Positions 1-8,487 of a DNA stretch of 58,074 nt are shown one piece after another. The position numbers and the translations under genes were made by a program. The DNA is from an uncultured Gammaproteobacteria bacterium. Its GTDB lineage: Bacteria > Pseudomonadota > Gammaproteobacteria > Pseudomonadales > Pseudohongiellaceae. The stretch lies in the NCBI GenBank assembly GCA_913031035.1, contig CAJWGN010000006.1:1-58074 (forward strand). Reading direction: 5' to 3'. How positions within the stretch are numbered: position 1 is the stretch's first letter; every line of letters starts with the position of its first letter. The notes beneath the pieces were generated by a model. The model was not told the origin of the DNA. It did no database searches and saw only the letters and a list, made by a program, of their open reading frames with translations.

Positions 1-118
1 CTTCATGGTCCGAAGCATGATTTTCCGGTGTGTCAGTGTCAGTGTCAGTGTCGGTGATGTCAGTGTCGGTGATGTCAGTGTCGGTGATGTCAGTGTCGGT
101 GATAGTAGCTTCTGACAT
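1..118 (-). CDS. N-terminal part of an unidentified protein with a TDTDI repeat (runs off the left edge)
   Basis: An open frame on the minus strand starts with ATG at 118-116 and runs 39 codons without a stop to the window edge. A GAGA purine stretch lies about 8 bases upstream of the ATG, a plausible ribosome binding site. The protein begins MSEAT, then has four copies of ITDTD, then TDTDTPENHASDHE. It is acidic and Thr/Asp-rich, so the visible part is probably a disordered N-terminal tail. The visible part contains no recognisable domain, and the family cannot be named from here. It is divergent from purU, with about 280 bases of shared upstream DNA. Confidence 0.6.
   Translation of the reverse strand, partial: MSEATITDTDITDTDITDTDITDTDTDTDTPENHASDHE
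44..103 (-). repeat. 15-bp tandem repeat, four copies, inside a coding region
   Basis: Read on the minus strand the unit is ATCACCGACACTGAC, repeated four times and followed by a shorter 6-bp (ACTGAC) array. Each unit is five codons (ITDTD), so copy-number changes keep the reading frame and would only change the tail length. Confidence 0.85.
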
Positions 119-398
119 AATTGATTCTCGAAAATAAAATAAGTTAAAGGTATCAGTAGCGGAAGACTTCCAGCCTGCCTAGCGAAAAAACTCAACTACT
201 TGAATCTTATCCTAGATAGCGCAGAAATATTAGGGATTTGCTACTAAAATGAGGGCAGTCAGGGAATAAGTGCTTTGCTGTATTTCTCGTATTCTTTGCA
301 AGGATCGACCTACGGGGTGGTCAATACCTTATACTACCTGACCAAAAGACATCAATATCAAACTCTGTCAATTAGTTACACGGGATGAGATTAAGAAT

Positions 399-1292
399 AT
401 GAGTAACCCTTTGATGGCTGAAAAGGCCAGTCTTATGGACATTGGTCGCCTTGTTGTCTGCTGTGCTGACAAGCCAGGAATAATCTCGGCTGTGTCTACT
501 TTCTTACATAACCACGGCGCGAATATAATCGACCTCGACCAGCATTCAAGCGGCGCACCGGAGGGTAAGTTTTTTCTCAGGCTAGAGTTTGAATTGAAAA
601 ATTTAGGGGAAAGAAAGCAGGCTTTCGTTGAAACATTTAGCGAAAGAGTGGCCGCCGGCTATGACATGCAATGGGTTTTGACCAAAGCGACGGAAAAGCT
701 CCGCGTTGCGATCTTCGTTTCAAAATTTGATCATGCCTTAATGGAATTGCTGTGGCTCGCGTCTCGGGGAATACTGCCTATTGAAATACCGATGGTAATC
801 AGTAACCACGAAGACTTAAGAAAACAGGTCGAAGGCCTTGGTTTTTGCTTTGAACACGTCCCTGTTACCGCATCGAATAAAGCCGAAGCTGAAGCGGCCA
901 CCGCTAATTTACTTCAGGGGAAAGTAGACCTTGTCGTACTGGCAAGATACATGCAAATTCTCTCAGAAGAGTTTGTTAATCGTTACAAAAACCAAATCAT
1001 TAACATCCATCATTCGTTTTTGCCGGCGTTTGCAGGGGCAGACCCTTATCGCCAAGCCTATGAAAAAGGCGTAAAGCTAATCGGTGCAACTTCTCACTAC
1101 GTTACGGCCGAGTTAGACCAAGGGCCGATTATTGAACAGGAAGTGGTGCGGGTTAGCCATAGATTATCAGTGGCTGAATTAAAAAATTTGGGAAATGATG
1201 TAGAACGAAAAGTTCTTGCTAGAGCTGTGCGTTGGCACGCTGAAAACCGAGTTATAGTTGACGGAAATAAAACTGTCGTCTTTACGAAGTAA
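399..1292 (+). CDS. purU: Formyltetrahydrofolate deformylase PurU
   Basis: Cytosolic enzyme that hydrolyses 10-formyl-tetrahydrofolate to tetrahydrofolate and formate, balancing one-carbon pools and feeding formate to PurT. The 297 residues are close to the family's usual 280-290. Residues about 14-95 form an N-terminal ACT domain (starting DIGRLVVCCADKPGI), and the rest is a formyltransferase-type catalytic domain. The signature INIHHSFLPAF, with its catalytic histidine, and the later HYVTAELDQGPI, with its catalytic aspartate, are both present. Starts at codons 1, 6 or 13 are all possible; a purine-rich stretch precedes the first ATG. It stands alone, with no terminator hairpin seen after it. 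Confidence 0.95.
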   Translation: MSNPLMAEKASLMDIGRLVVCCADKPGIISAVSTFLHNHGANIIDLDQHSSGAPEGKFFLRLEFELKNLGERKQAFVETFSERVAAGYDMQWVLTKATEKLRVAIFVSKFDHALMELLWLASRGILPIEIPMVISNHEDLRKQVEGLGFCFEHVPVTASNKAEAEAATANLLQGKVDLVVLARYMQILSEEFVNRYKNQIINIHHSFLPAFAGADPYRQAYEKGVKLIGATSHYVTAELDQGPIIEQEVVRVSHRLSVAELKNLGNDVERKVLARAVRWHAENRVIVDGNKTVVFTK

Positions 1293-1395
1293 AAATTTTT
1301 CCCTATTGTATAAATAAAATTCTGTTTTTGTTTGAGTGTTTTCACATAGGTAGCATAAAGAAATAAATTGAAAACTACTTCGGGGAGTTTCTAAC

Positions 1396-2085
1396 ATGAT
1401 ATTGAGGAGTTTGTTATTAAGCTCAGCTTTTAGCTTGTCAGCCTCTGCCTTTGCTTTGCCAGATTTTTCTGGAGTTTGGATGCTTAGCGCCCCTGGCTCT
1501 GAAAGTGAGATTCTTTTAACCGGAGAGGGGCGCCGCATACAGCAAGAATATGATTTGCTTACCGATGATCCTAGTCTTTCATGTGTGCCTGCGAGTGTTG
1601 CTCGAATTTGGGCAAATCCAAACTCAGGTATTAAAATAGAGTTGTCTGAAGACGCCGTATTGATTAGCTATGAGCTGTTTGATCTTAGGCGAGATATACC
1701 GATAGGAGATGTCTCGGTGATGTCGGTACTGCCTAGCACTAAAAACCTCAGTGGTACTGCTTTTTCTGAGATGGGGTCGTCAGTTGCACACTTGGAAAAT
1801 GATCGCCTTATTATTGAATCTAGAAATCACGTTCTTGGCTATATCCGAACGTCCCGAGGAATCCCACAGTCATCCAATACTGTTGCCTTTGAAGAGCTGG
1901 ATATAGAAGAGGGAGCCCTTCATATTACTCACACTTACATTGACAATATCTTGTATGAAAAACCTATCGTACTAGAATACGTTTTCAGAAAAACGGAAGA
2001 AAGCGACATCTTCCTCTATGATTGTACCGATGCTGACTATGATTGGTTTGATAAGCTAAATGCTAGTACGCAGCAGTTAAATTAA
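1396..2085 (+). CDS. Exported protein of the 'GVW' family, unknown function
   Basis: A 229-residue protein with a clear Sec signal peptide (cleavage near ASAFA-LP), then a DFSGVW start to the mature part. Later it has a Cys-Pro pair, an NP..I segment, a DLRRDI stretch, a LENDRLIIES segment, and a closing YDC. This order resembles a group of exported proteins of unknown function that includes the proteins at 16248-17225 and 46918-47922 of this window, although this one is shorter and more divergent. A GGGGAG ribosome binding site sits about 9 bases before the ATG. It overlaps the next gene by one base (TAATG), so the two are probably co-translated. Membership of the family is my reading of shared motifs, not a computed alignment. 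Confidence 0.75.
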   Translation: MILRSLLLSSAFSLSASAFALPDFSGVWMLSAPGSESEILLTGEGRRIQQEYDLLTDDPSLSCVPASVARIWANPNSGIKIELSEDAVLISYELFDLRRDIPIGDVSVMSVLPSTKNLSGTAFSEMGSSVAHLENDRLIIESRNHVLGYIRTSRGIPQSSNTVAFEELDIEEGALHITHTYIDNILYEKPIVLEYVFRKTEESDIFLYDCTDADYDWFDKLNASTQQLN

Positions 2086-2456
2086 TGAAGCCGCTGATGT
2101 TTCTTGTCGTGTGCCTTTGCATGCCTTCTTTTATCAATGCACATCATTCTACAAATGCAAATTTCACTCAGGAAATAATTTCCATAGATGGGGTTGTTGA
2201 GAAAGTTCGTTTTCAAAACCCTCACGCGTCAGTACTGATCAAGAATACAAATCATCAAGGTGCTGAAACATTTTGGCTGATTGAGTCAGGTGCTCGTACA
2301 ACCTTGGAGAGGCAAGGTATATCCCTTGATGTTTTAAAAGTCGGCTCTAAAGTAACGGCCACCGGGCGCAAGGGTAGGCGCCAGTACACAATGTATTTGC
2401 GTGAAATTGAACTTGAAGATGGAACCGTCTTTGTGCCTCAGCCAGACCTAAATTAA
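2085..2456 (+). CDS. DUF6152-family exported protein
   Basis: A 123-residue protein with a signal peptide ending at INA, then HHSTNANF. The mature N-terminal HHS, the phrase GVVEKVRFQNPHASVLI and the late VTATGRKGRRQ match the DUF6152 pattern (HHSF... G.V..V.W.NPH). The family is small, periplasmic and of unknown function, and is often encoded next to proteins of the upstream gene's type. The start ATG overlaps the upstream stop codon by one base, so the pair forms a translationally coupled unit. The paired histidines directly after signal cleavage could bind a metal; that is inference only. Confidence 0.8.
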   Translation: MKPLMFLVVCLCMPSFINAHHSTNANFTQEIISIDGVVEKVRFQNPHASVLIKNTNHQGAETFWLIESGARTTLERQGISLDVLKVGSKVTATGRKGRRQYTMYLREIELEDGTVFVPQPDLN

Positions 2457-2764
2457 AGTAGGCTGCTGTACCTCTCAAACCAACCTCTTTCTGCGAGCGG
2501 CTGAATATTTTTAGCGAGGCACTAGATATTTAATTTTATGTGGGTAGCTGTTAATTAAGCATTAGTGGTTTTTCTGCTGTGAATGGAGTCGTTTTATAGT
2601 CAAACTAGCAATAGGAGCTCACCGCTTGTCTTTAGATTAGGTGTGGTGGCTGGCTATGCTGAGGGACGACTTAGGGGTCTTGTACTGGCCAGTTGCAATT
2701 GAGGCTTAGCAGCAGCGGCTTGTTTTTATGGCTAAGCCGCACGCCAACGATTTAAAATTGCACT
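2457..2764. other. Gene-free gap
   Basis: This gap lies between convergent genes. I saw no convincing gene, strong terminator hairpin or repeat. Confidence 0.5.
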
Positions 2765-3214
2765 TCACCGACTTTCAAACTCCAGCTCTACGCCATCGGT
2801 GGTGGTGCTCAGGATCATGTTGCCATCGACAATTTTGAACGCTTCCGTTCCGCGAAGGTATAGATACAAGTTGTTATGCAGGGATCCGGGCGCACACAGC
2901 TTGCGAGTCGAGCTCAATGGTTCAAAGCGCAGTGCTGACCCTTCCTGTATCCAATAGCCACCCAGATCATTGCAGTCTGAGCTGCCGGTAAGTCTACTGT
3001 CGCTACGAAAATTCAACACATACTTAGCCGGCTCGGTTGGAATGAATTCATAACCGCCTAGCACAACCATTCGCACAAGCTGCCAGTTGCTGTCTTCCAA
3101 GTCTTGAGACTGCGCCGCTGTCGCAGTATCGGCGCTGTGAGCAAGCGAGCTAATGCAGGCGATTGCCGCTATTAACATAGCCATACTTAGTTTCGATGAT
3201 GGGTCGATTCTCAT
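2765..3214 (-). CDS. Secreted META-domain (HslJ-like) protein
   Basis: The 149 residues carry a signal peptide (cleavage near AHSA) and one META domain. Visible domain features are the opening NWQLVRM, the strand YVLNFRSDSRLTGSSDCN, the GGYW turn, LRFEPLSSTRKLC, and the closing strand. META proteins such as HslJ are small envelope proteins linked to motility or stress in other bacteria; their biochemical role is unsettled. Two cysteines, in DCN and KLC, could form a disulfide. No strong ribosome binding site precedes the ATG at 3214. Confidence 0.85.
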   Translation of the reverse strand: MRIDPSSKLSMAMLIAAIACISSLAHSADTATAAQSQDLEDSNWQLVRMVVLGGYEFIPTEPAKYVLNFRSDSRLTGSSDCNDLGGYWIQEGSALRFEPLSSTRKLCAPGSLHNNLYLYLRGTEAFKIVDGNMILSTTTDGVELEFESR

Positions 3215-3447
3215 AATTCACTGTGTCTGTTATTTAGTATAGAGCAAAGAATACCTTATTCTCGGTTGGTGGGAAAAGGGCTGTAGAGGACATAATGTCA
3301 GGGCATGATCCTCGGTAACTTTCTTTAAATAGGCAGGATCTAGTCTAACGCGTAAAGTGATCGAGCGTTAGCCTCTTAAATCGCGTGATTGGCCCTGATT
3401 AAAAGGGCCAATCTGCTCGGGTTCAAGATTGTTTAGGGCTTAGCCGG

Positions 3448-4383
3448 CTAGCGAGCAGGTCCGCAGTGTTGTGGGGCTTCAGGGCTTGGTAAAACCAGTG
3501 GAGCTGGCTCCACTCTGCCTTCTTTTGCCAGCTGATTGAATGCCGCTAGCTGCAGTCCCTTAATCTCTGATCTCGACATTCCTAGCTCGTAGCCGGAGCA
3601 CTCATTCTCACCCAATGACCTAGGGTCGAGTCCGGTAACATTGCCAAAGACCACCAGAGCCTCTAAATAATAACCGAAGTTGCTGGCGTGATAATGATCC
3701 CAGGTCCACAGGTCGATCTTGCCGGCATCTATTCCGTCGTAGGGGTTTGCGTCTGCTACGCCCAATTCCATTGCCTCAGTCCATGCTTCGCCTACCGCAT
3801 TTACCGATTTAACGGCGTTCGAATTAGCTGCTGCTAGGTCATATCCGGCACGTACATCCAAGGCCATCTGTTGGACTGGCTCATTTGTCCACGGGCGGTC
3901 GGCTTGGTAGATAAGATCTGCTCGCGACCAAGTGGCGGTGAGATAAATTTCAACATTTGGATTCATGCGTTCCATGAATTCCGCCATTTGAGCGACGGTA
4001 GTCACTAGTACCTCTGGGTCGCCAGGCCTGGCGCTATCGAGGGTGCTAAAACCGTGCATAACCACGTTATCCCAAGGTCGACGGCCAATCACGCTGAGTT
4101 TGTTTTCCAAATGGTAGTCGATACCGGCCCCGGGTTGTGTTTCAAGGTAGACGTCATAGTTCAGGCCGGCTTGATCTGTGAAAGATTTAAACAGTGCTGG
4201 AACTCCACCTATGCCTTGATTATTAAGATCAGTCACGCTTTCCGTGCGGTAATGTCTCGCAGCTGATCCATATCCAAAAGTAAAACTATTGCCAATGAAT
4301 AATAGGCTTGTGTCGGCTGCGGTGGCACTAACTCCGGTTAGTAAGAGGGTGAGGCCCGCGAACGTAGCTATGATGGGTTTCAT
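3448..4383 (-). CDS. Secreted SGNH-hydrolase-like protein (DUF4886-like)
   Basis: The start is placed at the ATG at 4383, not the longer open frame to 4551: AGGAAG lies 7 bases before it and the protein then opens with a normal signal peptide (MKPIIATFAGLTLLL...ATAAD). The mature protein begins LLFIGNSFTFGYG, a GDSL-type block I motif (GNS) as in SGNH esterases. A later DHYHASNFGYYL stretch offers the catalytic Asp and His (DxxH-like). About 311 residues. The substrate is unknown; esterases or carbohydrate deacetylases have this fold. The extra upstream codons read as low-quality coding sequence. Confidence 0.75.
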   Translation of the reverse strand: MKPIIATFAGLTLLLTGVSATAADTSLLFIGNSFTFGYGSAARHYRTESVTDLNNQGIGGVPALFKSFTDQAGLNYDVYLETQPGAGIDYHLENKLSVIGRRPWDNVVMHGFSTLDSARPGDPEVLVTTVAQMAEFMERMNPNVEIYLTATWSRADLIYQADRPWTNEPVQQMALDVRAGYDLAAANSNAVKSVNAVGEAWTEAMELGVADANPYDGIDAGKIDLWTWDHYHASNFGYYLEALVVFGNVTGLDPRSLGENECSGYELGMSRSEIKGLQLAAFNQLAKEGRVEPAPLVLPSPEAPQHCGPAR

Positions 4384-4553
4384 CTTTGGCTTCCTGTTGT
4401 ACTGATTATTGTGGTGTCGGCACAGAAGAATAAAAGCTCCGCCGAGCCATGTCCATGCATTCTTTGGCGGTGTCTTTGTTCTGTGGACAGGAAAAGAAAC
4501 CATCTGAATGGCACTTAACCTCTGTTCTTTTACATCCCAACCATGGTCCAATA

Positions 4554-4567
4554 TTGATCTAAATCAA
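4554..4567. promoter_or_regulatory. FNR/Anr-type palindrome TTGATCTAAATCAA
   Basis: The sequence matches the classical FNR consensus TTGAT-N4-ATCAA at every specified base. Its last base is the A of the first possible rlmA start codon (4567) and it lies about 170 bp upstream of the divergent secreted hydrolase. As a site inside the transcribed leader of rlmA it would act as a roadblock or repressor site; for the divergent gene it could be an upstream activator site. Function is inferred from the motif only. Confidence 0.5.
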
Positions 4568-5409
4568 TGATGAGATTACAAAAAATGTGGATTTGTCCTG
4601 TCTGCCGTTGGCCTTTGTTGCTGACTGAGAAGCAATGGCAATGCGAAAATGGCCACAGCTACGATCACGCCAAAGCGGGTTATGTGAATTTGCTGCTAGC
4701 AAACCATAAAAACAAGTCCGAACCAGGTGACAGCAAAGCTATGATGGAGGCTAGGCGTGCTTTTTTGGAGGCCGGGTACTATCACCCCTTAGTTGAGTCA
4801 CTTACACAGCTGATTGTGTCACCTAAGCCTGATAAAGCCTTAGCTCTTTATGATGTGGGCTGCGGCGAAGGCTATTATTCAGCTATGATAAGCACAGCGC
4901 TCAACAAGGCCGGAATAAAGGTAAAAGCAGGCGGCAATGACATTTCTAAACCAGCTATCGAAAAAGCGGCAAAGAAGTATCAAGAATTAGAGTTTGTAAT
5001 TGCCAGTAATTTTAAAATTCCGGTGGCGAGTGCAAGCCAAAATGTTGTGCTCCAAATTTTTGCACCTGTTGCTACAGGTGAAGTGCGTCGAATATTAGCC
5101 GATGGTGGCATTTGGCTACAGGTGAGTCCGGCTCAAGAACACCTTACACAGCTACGTCAGGCAGTTTATGAAACTGCACGTGACCATGTGGTTGAGGAAA
5201 CGATACCAGATGGTTTTAAACTCATAACTTCAAAAAGGCTAAGCTTTGAATTTGAATTGCCTGAGCTGCAAAGCAGAAAGGATCTACTGATGATGACCCC
5301 TTATTATTGGAGTATGTCGCAAACGAATGTGGATACGGTGCTCGGAAAGATAGGTAAGCTTAATGCTGATTTCTCAATTCGGATACTCGAAAAACAGTCA
5401 ATGGTTTAA
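4567..5409 (+). CDS. rlmA: 23S rRNA (guanine-N1) methyltransferase RlmA
   Basis: A 280-residue S-adenosylmethionine-dependent methyltransferase expected to modify G745 of 23S rRNA (E. coli numbering). The N-terminus has the zinc-binding CPVC (from residue 10), then CENGHSYD, which is diagnostic for RlmA, followed by AGYVNLLL and the FLEAGYYHPL segment. The SAM site is visible as LYDVGCGEGYYS, and VLQIFAP replaces the usual motif IV. Met1, Met2 and Met7 are all possible starts; none has a strong ribosome binding site, and an FNR-type palindrome overlaps Met1. The DUF2058 gene follows after about 30 bases on the same strand. Confidence 0.93.
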   Translation: MMRLQKMWICPVCRWPLLLTEKQWQCENGHSYDHAKAGYVNLLLANHKNKSEPGDSKAMMEARRAFLEAGYYHPLVESLTQLIVSPKPDKALALYDVGCGEGYYSAMISTALNKAGIKVKAGGNDISKPAIEKAAKKYQELEFVIASNFKIPVASASQNVVLQIFAPVATGEVRRILADGGIWLQVSPAQEHLTQLRQAVYETARDHVVEETIPDGFKLITSKRLSFEFELPELQSRKDLLMMTPYYWSMSQTNVDTVLGKIGKLNADFSIRILEKQSMV

Positions 5410-5440
5410 TTTTAAGAAATCACTACTCGCGGGATAAATC

Positions 5441-5983
5441 ATGGGTAATTCTCTTCAAGATCAGTTAAAAAAGTCAGGTTTAATCGACGACAAGAAGGCT
5501 AAACAGCTTAAGCGCGCTAAACTCAAAGAAGAAAAGCTGGTGAGAAAAACCACCGGTAAAAATTTTACCGTTGATGAAAGAAAAGTGGAATTAGATCGAC
5601 AAAAAGCGGAGCAGACTAATAAGGATAGGAAGCTAAACCTAGAGAAAAATGCGAAAGAACAGCGCAAGGCAATCGCAGCTCAAGTTAAGCAGTTGATAGA
5701 GGTAAATTCTATTCGTATCGAAGGCGATAAAAAATACAGTTTTGCGGATGGTAGTAAAATCAAAAACCTATGGATAAGTCAGCAGCAGGTGGATCAGCTT
5801 AGCAATGGTCAGATTGTCATAGTGAGAAAATCGGACAAGGTAGCATTAGTTCCAGCAATGGTGGCGGATAAAATTGGGCAACGGGATTCTGCTTTAATCG
5901 TCTTTAGAGCTAAAAAGAATGAAGCAGTCTCTGCTGACGATCCTTATGCAGATTATCAGATTCCAGACGACTTGGATTGGTAA
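5441..5983 (+). CDS. DUF2058 (YaiL-type) protein
   Basis: A 180-residue, highly charged cytosolic protein. It opens with MGNSLQDQLKKSGLIDDKKAK, followed by a long Lys/Glu-rich helix (likely coiled coil, residues about 15-85). A small C-terminal domain contains IRIEGDKKYSFADGSKIK and LVPAMVADKI and ends in the typical aromatic tail DDLDW. This is the layout of the YaiL/DUF2058 family, sometimes called nucleoprotein-like; its function is not established. It follows rlmA by 31 bases and is probably transcribed with it. Confidence 0.9.
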   Translation: MGNSLQDQLKKSGLIDDKKAKQLKRAKLKEEKLVRKTTGKNFTVDERKVELDRQKAEQTNKDRKLNLEKNAKEQRKAIAAQVKQLIEVNSIRIEGDKKYSFADGSKIKNLWISQQQVDQLSNGQIVIVRKSDKVALVPAMVADKIGQRDSALIVFRAKKNEAVSADDPYADYQIPDDLDW

Positions 5984-6162
5984 GTTTTAAACACTAATTT
6001 CATGGAGTATTTATAGCGTAATAAACTGCCGTATGTTTTTCTTGGGGCGGCTGTTAATGAAAATTTTTTTCGATTTGAGTGCGCAAGGACGGCTTGATTT
6101 TTGCTCGGGTGATAGTAAAGACGATTACTTAAGCCATTGTCTATGACGATTGTTTAAGCATG

Positions 6163-6197
6163 GCCTGATAAATTGCCTGATAAATTGCCTGATAAAT
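6163..6197 (+). repeat. 12-bp tandem repeat GCCTGATAAATT, about 2.9 copies
   Basis: Three adjacent near-identical copies lie in the non-coding DNA between the DUF2058 gene and the convergent exporter gene. No gene overlaps it, and no function is apparent. Confidence 0.85.
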
Positions 6198-6239
6198 AGT
6201 CCAAGCTATTAAATAGGAAGCCCCACCATAACAACACAA

Positions 6240-7139
6240 TTACGCCGCAGTCGATTCCACATGATTCAATCGTTCAGGTTTATGCCAGGCAGAGACGACA
6301 CAGCCAAAAACAATCAGCGCAGTTCCTAAGACTGTTGCAGCGGTCACTGACTCATCAAAAACCATCCATCCAAGAATTGCCGCCCAAACAAAAGCTGTAT
6401 ACTCAACAGGGATTAAAACCCTTGCAGGGGCCCGGGCGTACGCCCAAGACATCATTAGCAGTGAAACTAGGCCTAATCCGGCAGCAGCAGAAATGTTTGG
6501 CAGCAAACTGATGCTTGGAACAACCGCAAAAAAAGGTGCCAGAGAGCCAAAAACAACAATAACCGTACAGTTTTGAAAAAAGCCGATTTCAAAAGGCTTT
6601 GCGACTAGCGCCTGCTGTCGCTGCAAGATGATGTTGTAAGCATAGAGCACGGCCGAGGTCATAATTGCCGCAATGCCTCTGCTGACGTCCTCGCTATAGT
6701 CGCCACTAAGGCGACCCGCAATCACAATAGAGGCGCCAAACAAGCCAATGATAGATGCAGCCACTGCTTGTTTTCCGATTTCTTCTTTTAGAACTATCGC
6801 CGCCAAATACAGTGCAATCAAAGGGGCGATAAAAGTCAGGCCTATGGCTTCTGCTACAGGAAGGTACTTAAGTCCCCAGAAAAAAAGGAAGGCCATAACT
6901 GAGGTCACGAAACCCCGCCAGACATGCAGTCTTAATGTTGCAGAGGAAGGCCAACGAGGACGGCGCCAAAAGTAGAGGGTGCCGGCCATGACAACTCCAA
7001 TACAGCTGCGCCAAAGCATAGCGTTGTAAGAGCCTATTTCTAAAGAAAGGCCTTTCATAACAACATCCATGCCAGCATAGGTGCCTATTCCGCATCCAGC
7101 AACGGCGAAAGCGATTTTGCTGAGTCTGTTTGGGTCCAC
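6240..7139 (-). CDS. DMT-superfamily (EamA) transporter
   Basis: A 299-residue inner-membrane protein made of two EamA repeats. Hydrophobic segments recur about ten times (for example IAFAVAGCGIGTYAGMDVV, SCIGVVMAGTLYF and FVTSVMAFLFFWGL). The phrase LKYLPVAEAIGLTFIAPLIA is the typical end of the first repeat, and VLIPVEYTAFVWAAILGWMVFDE that of the second. Members export small metabolites or amino acids; the substrate cannot be read from sequence. The start is a GTG at 7139, with AGGG about 8 bases upstream. It stands alone. Confidence 0.9.
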   Translation of the reverse strand: MDPNRLSKIAFAVAGCGIGTYAGMDVVMKGLSLEIGSYNAMLWRSCIGVVMAGTLYFWRRPRWPSSATLRLHVWRGFVTSVMAFLFFWGLKYLPVAEAIGLTFIAPLIALYLAAIVLKEEIGKQAVAASIIGLFGASIVIAGRLSGDYSEDVSRGIAAIMTSAVLYAYNIILQRQQALVAKPFEIGFFQNCTVIVVFGSLAPFFAVVPSISLLPNISAAAGLGLVSLLMMSWAYARAPARVLIPVEYTAFVWAAILGWMVFDESVTAATVLGTALIVFGCVVSAWHKPERLNHVESTAA

Positions 7140-7456
7140 AATTATGCCCTAAGTTCACGCTCTATTTATAAGTTCTATTTACCCATTCAACGAGTAGGCT
7201 GGATAGTAGCAAAATAGTGATAAAAAAAACCAAAAGATAAAATTAGCGGTGTTAATTTCCTGTTGGGTTATTTCTATAGTTTTCTTAGTAGTTACTTTTA
7301 ATACTTTTCTTGAGAAGTTTTTGGAATTGCCTTACTCGAGAATTTTGTTCGTGGTGATTGCCGCGTGACATTGTGGGCACATAAAAAAGTGCCTGTATCT
7401 AATGATTACTTCACTGAACCTATTATATTTAATGGGTAGCTTTAGCGACCACTTAC
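7140..7456. other. Gene-free gap
   Basis: A/T-rich DNA between the exporter gene and the zwf remnant. No open frame, hairpin terminator or recognisable gene remnant was found in it. Confidence 0.4.
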
Positions 7457-7709
7457 TCAGCTGACATAATGTAATCGACTGGCGAACTTAAGCCATAGGG
7501 TTTCGTCAGGGCTTTGGTCTTGAAAATCATCAAACCGTTGACGTACCCGAGCTACCCAATCGATGGAGTCATAATCTTCTGTGGGCCAGGGCCACAATGC
7601 GCAGCGAATCGGACGAGCAACCAGATTGCTCTAGGTGATAGAGAGCGTGCTACAGCTTCCGTTTGGCGAGATCGCCATCTCCCATTATAATCAGAATATC
7701 GCAGTCCAT
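7457..7709 (-). pseudogene. Decayed 5' fragment of glucose-6-phosphate dehydrogenase (zwf)
   Basis: Reading the minus strand from 7709 gives CDILIIMGDGDLAKRKL, a stop (TAG), then HALYHLEQSGCSSDSLRIVAL. This matches the Zwf N-terminus, whose NADP-binding pattern is CDLVIFG.tGDLarRKLlpaLY.L...g......RIig.aR. After a frameshift near 7575 the similarity resumes with DYDSIDWVARVRQRFDD, then DETLWLKFASRLHYVS before a stop at 7457-7459, which fits the next Zwf segment (about residues 55-85 of the enzyme). One residue appears lost in the GxxGDL loop. The remaining about 400 residues of the enzyme are absent. Upstream, 7709-7836 is open in another frame for 42 codons (…VVIPAIPDFRFIEPN…) and may be further remnant. 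Not functional. Confidence 0.7.
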
Positions 7710-7946
7710 CAGTCGCCGTTGCTATTGTTTGGCTCAATAAACCGAAAATCAGGAATCGCTGGGATAACTACAGCGCAAGTATCTTGCCATAAGCGAGCGC
7801 AAGCTAGTGCGCGCAGCAGAGCTTGATTTGAAATATCTTAATCGATAGCGAAACAAGATGTTTATTTCAGGAATTGAAAGAAACAGCAAAATAAAGGCGT
7901 GGTCAGGGAGCGGTTATGCTGACTCGGACAAGCGCACAGTGCCGGA

Positions 7947-8486
7947 TTACTTTAAGCCAATGATCTCGTAGAGGCCATTGGTTTTAAGGGTAATAACAAC
8001 GTCATTATCAGTTCGGTTTCGCCAGTACCAGCCGTGGGAGCCTGTGAAGGGTGCGATGATTGAACCTTTCATTTCACTGCTTGTTGCCTCAGTAAAACTT
8101 TTAAAAAAACCGGTGGTGTCACCCTGTGGTTCTCCATGAAAATCAAAATAGAGATCGCTTTCGCCGCTGCTCCATTCATAGTTCAATTCATCGTATTTTT
8201 GAACAAGGAATTTGAATTCGAGTCCACTATTGGCTGCAATGGCTATGGTTGTATCATCTGTCCGATATCCTTGCCCTTTCGCGCTGGTATCCTTTTTTAA
8301 CGGGGAGGGAGATTCAACTGCTGCAAGAACTGTCAATCCTAAGGCTTGGCCAATCCCAGAGGGATCAATGTTATATTCTGCAGGAAGTACCACAGTGATA
8401 AAAATAATAGAGGCAAGACTACTAGCAGCTGCTAACGCTTTCACTAGAGTCCTCGTAGATTGGATGGGGAGGTTCTGTATATTCAT
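7947..8486 (-). CDS. Small membrane-anchored periplasmic protein paired with HupE-like protein
   Basis: The start is placed at the ATG at 8486: GGAG lies 6 bases upstream and only one base separates it from the stop of the preceding gene. The 179-residue protein has one N-terminal membrane segment (LVKALAAASSLASIIFITVVLP), then PAEYNIDPSGIGQALGL, and a soluble domain with SGLEFKFLVQKYDELNYEWSS and the closing GSHGWYWRNRT. I recall proteins annotated only as transmembrane anchor protein with this PAEY.IDP.GIG pattern next to HupE/UreJ genes. The soluble domain has His and Trp residues that could sense or bind something; function unknown. Confidence 0.75.
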   Translation of the reverse strand: MNIQNLPIQSTRTLVKALAAASSLASIIFITVVLPAEYNIDPSGIGQALGLTVLAAVESPSPLKKDTSAKGQGYRTDDTTIAIAANSGLEFKFLVQKYDELNYEWSSGESDLYFDFHGEPQGDTTGFFKSFTEATSSEMKGSIIAPFTGSHGWYWRNRTDNDVVITLKTNGLYEIIGLK

Positions 8487-8487
8487 A

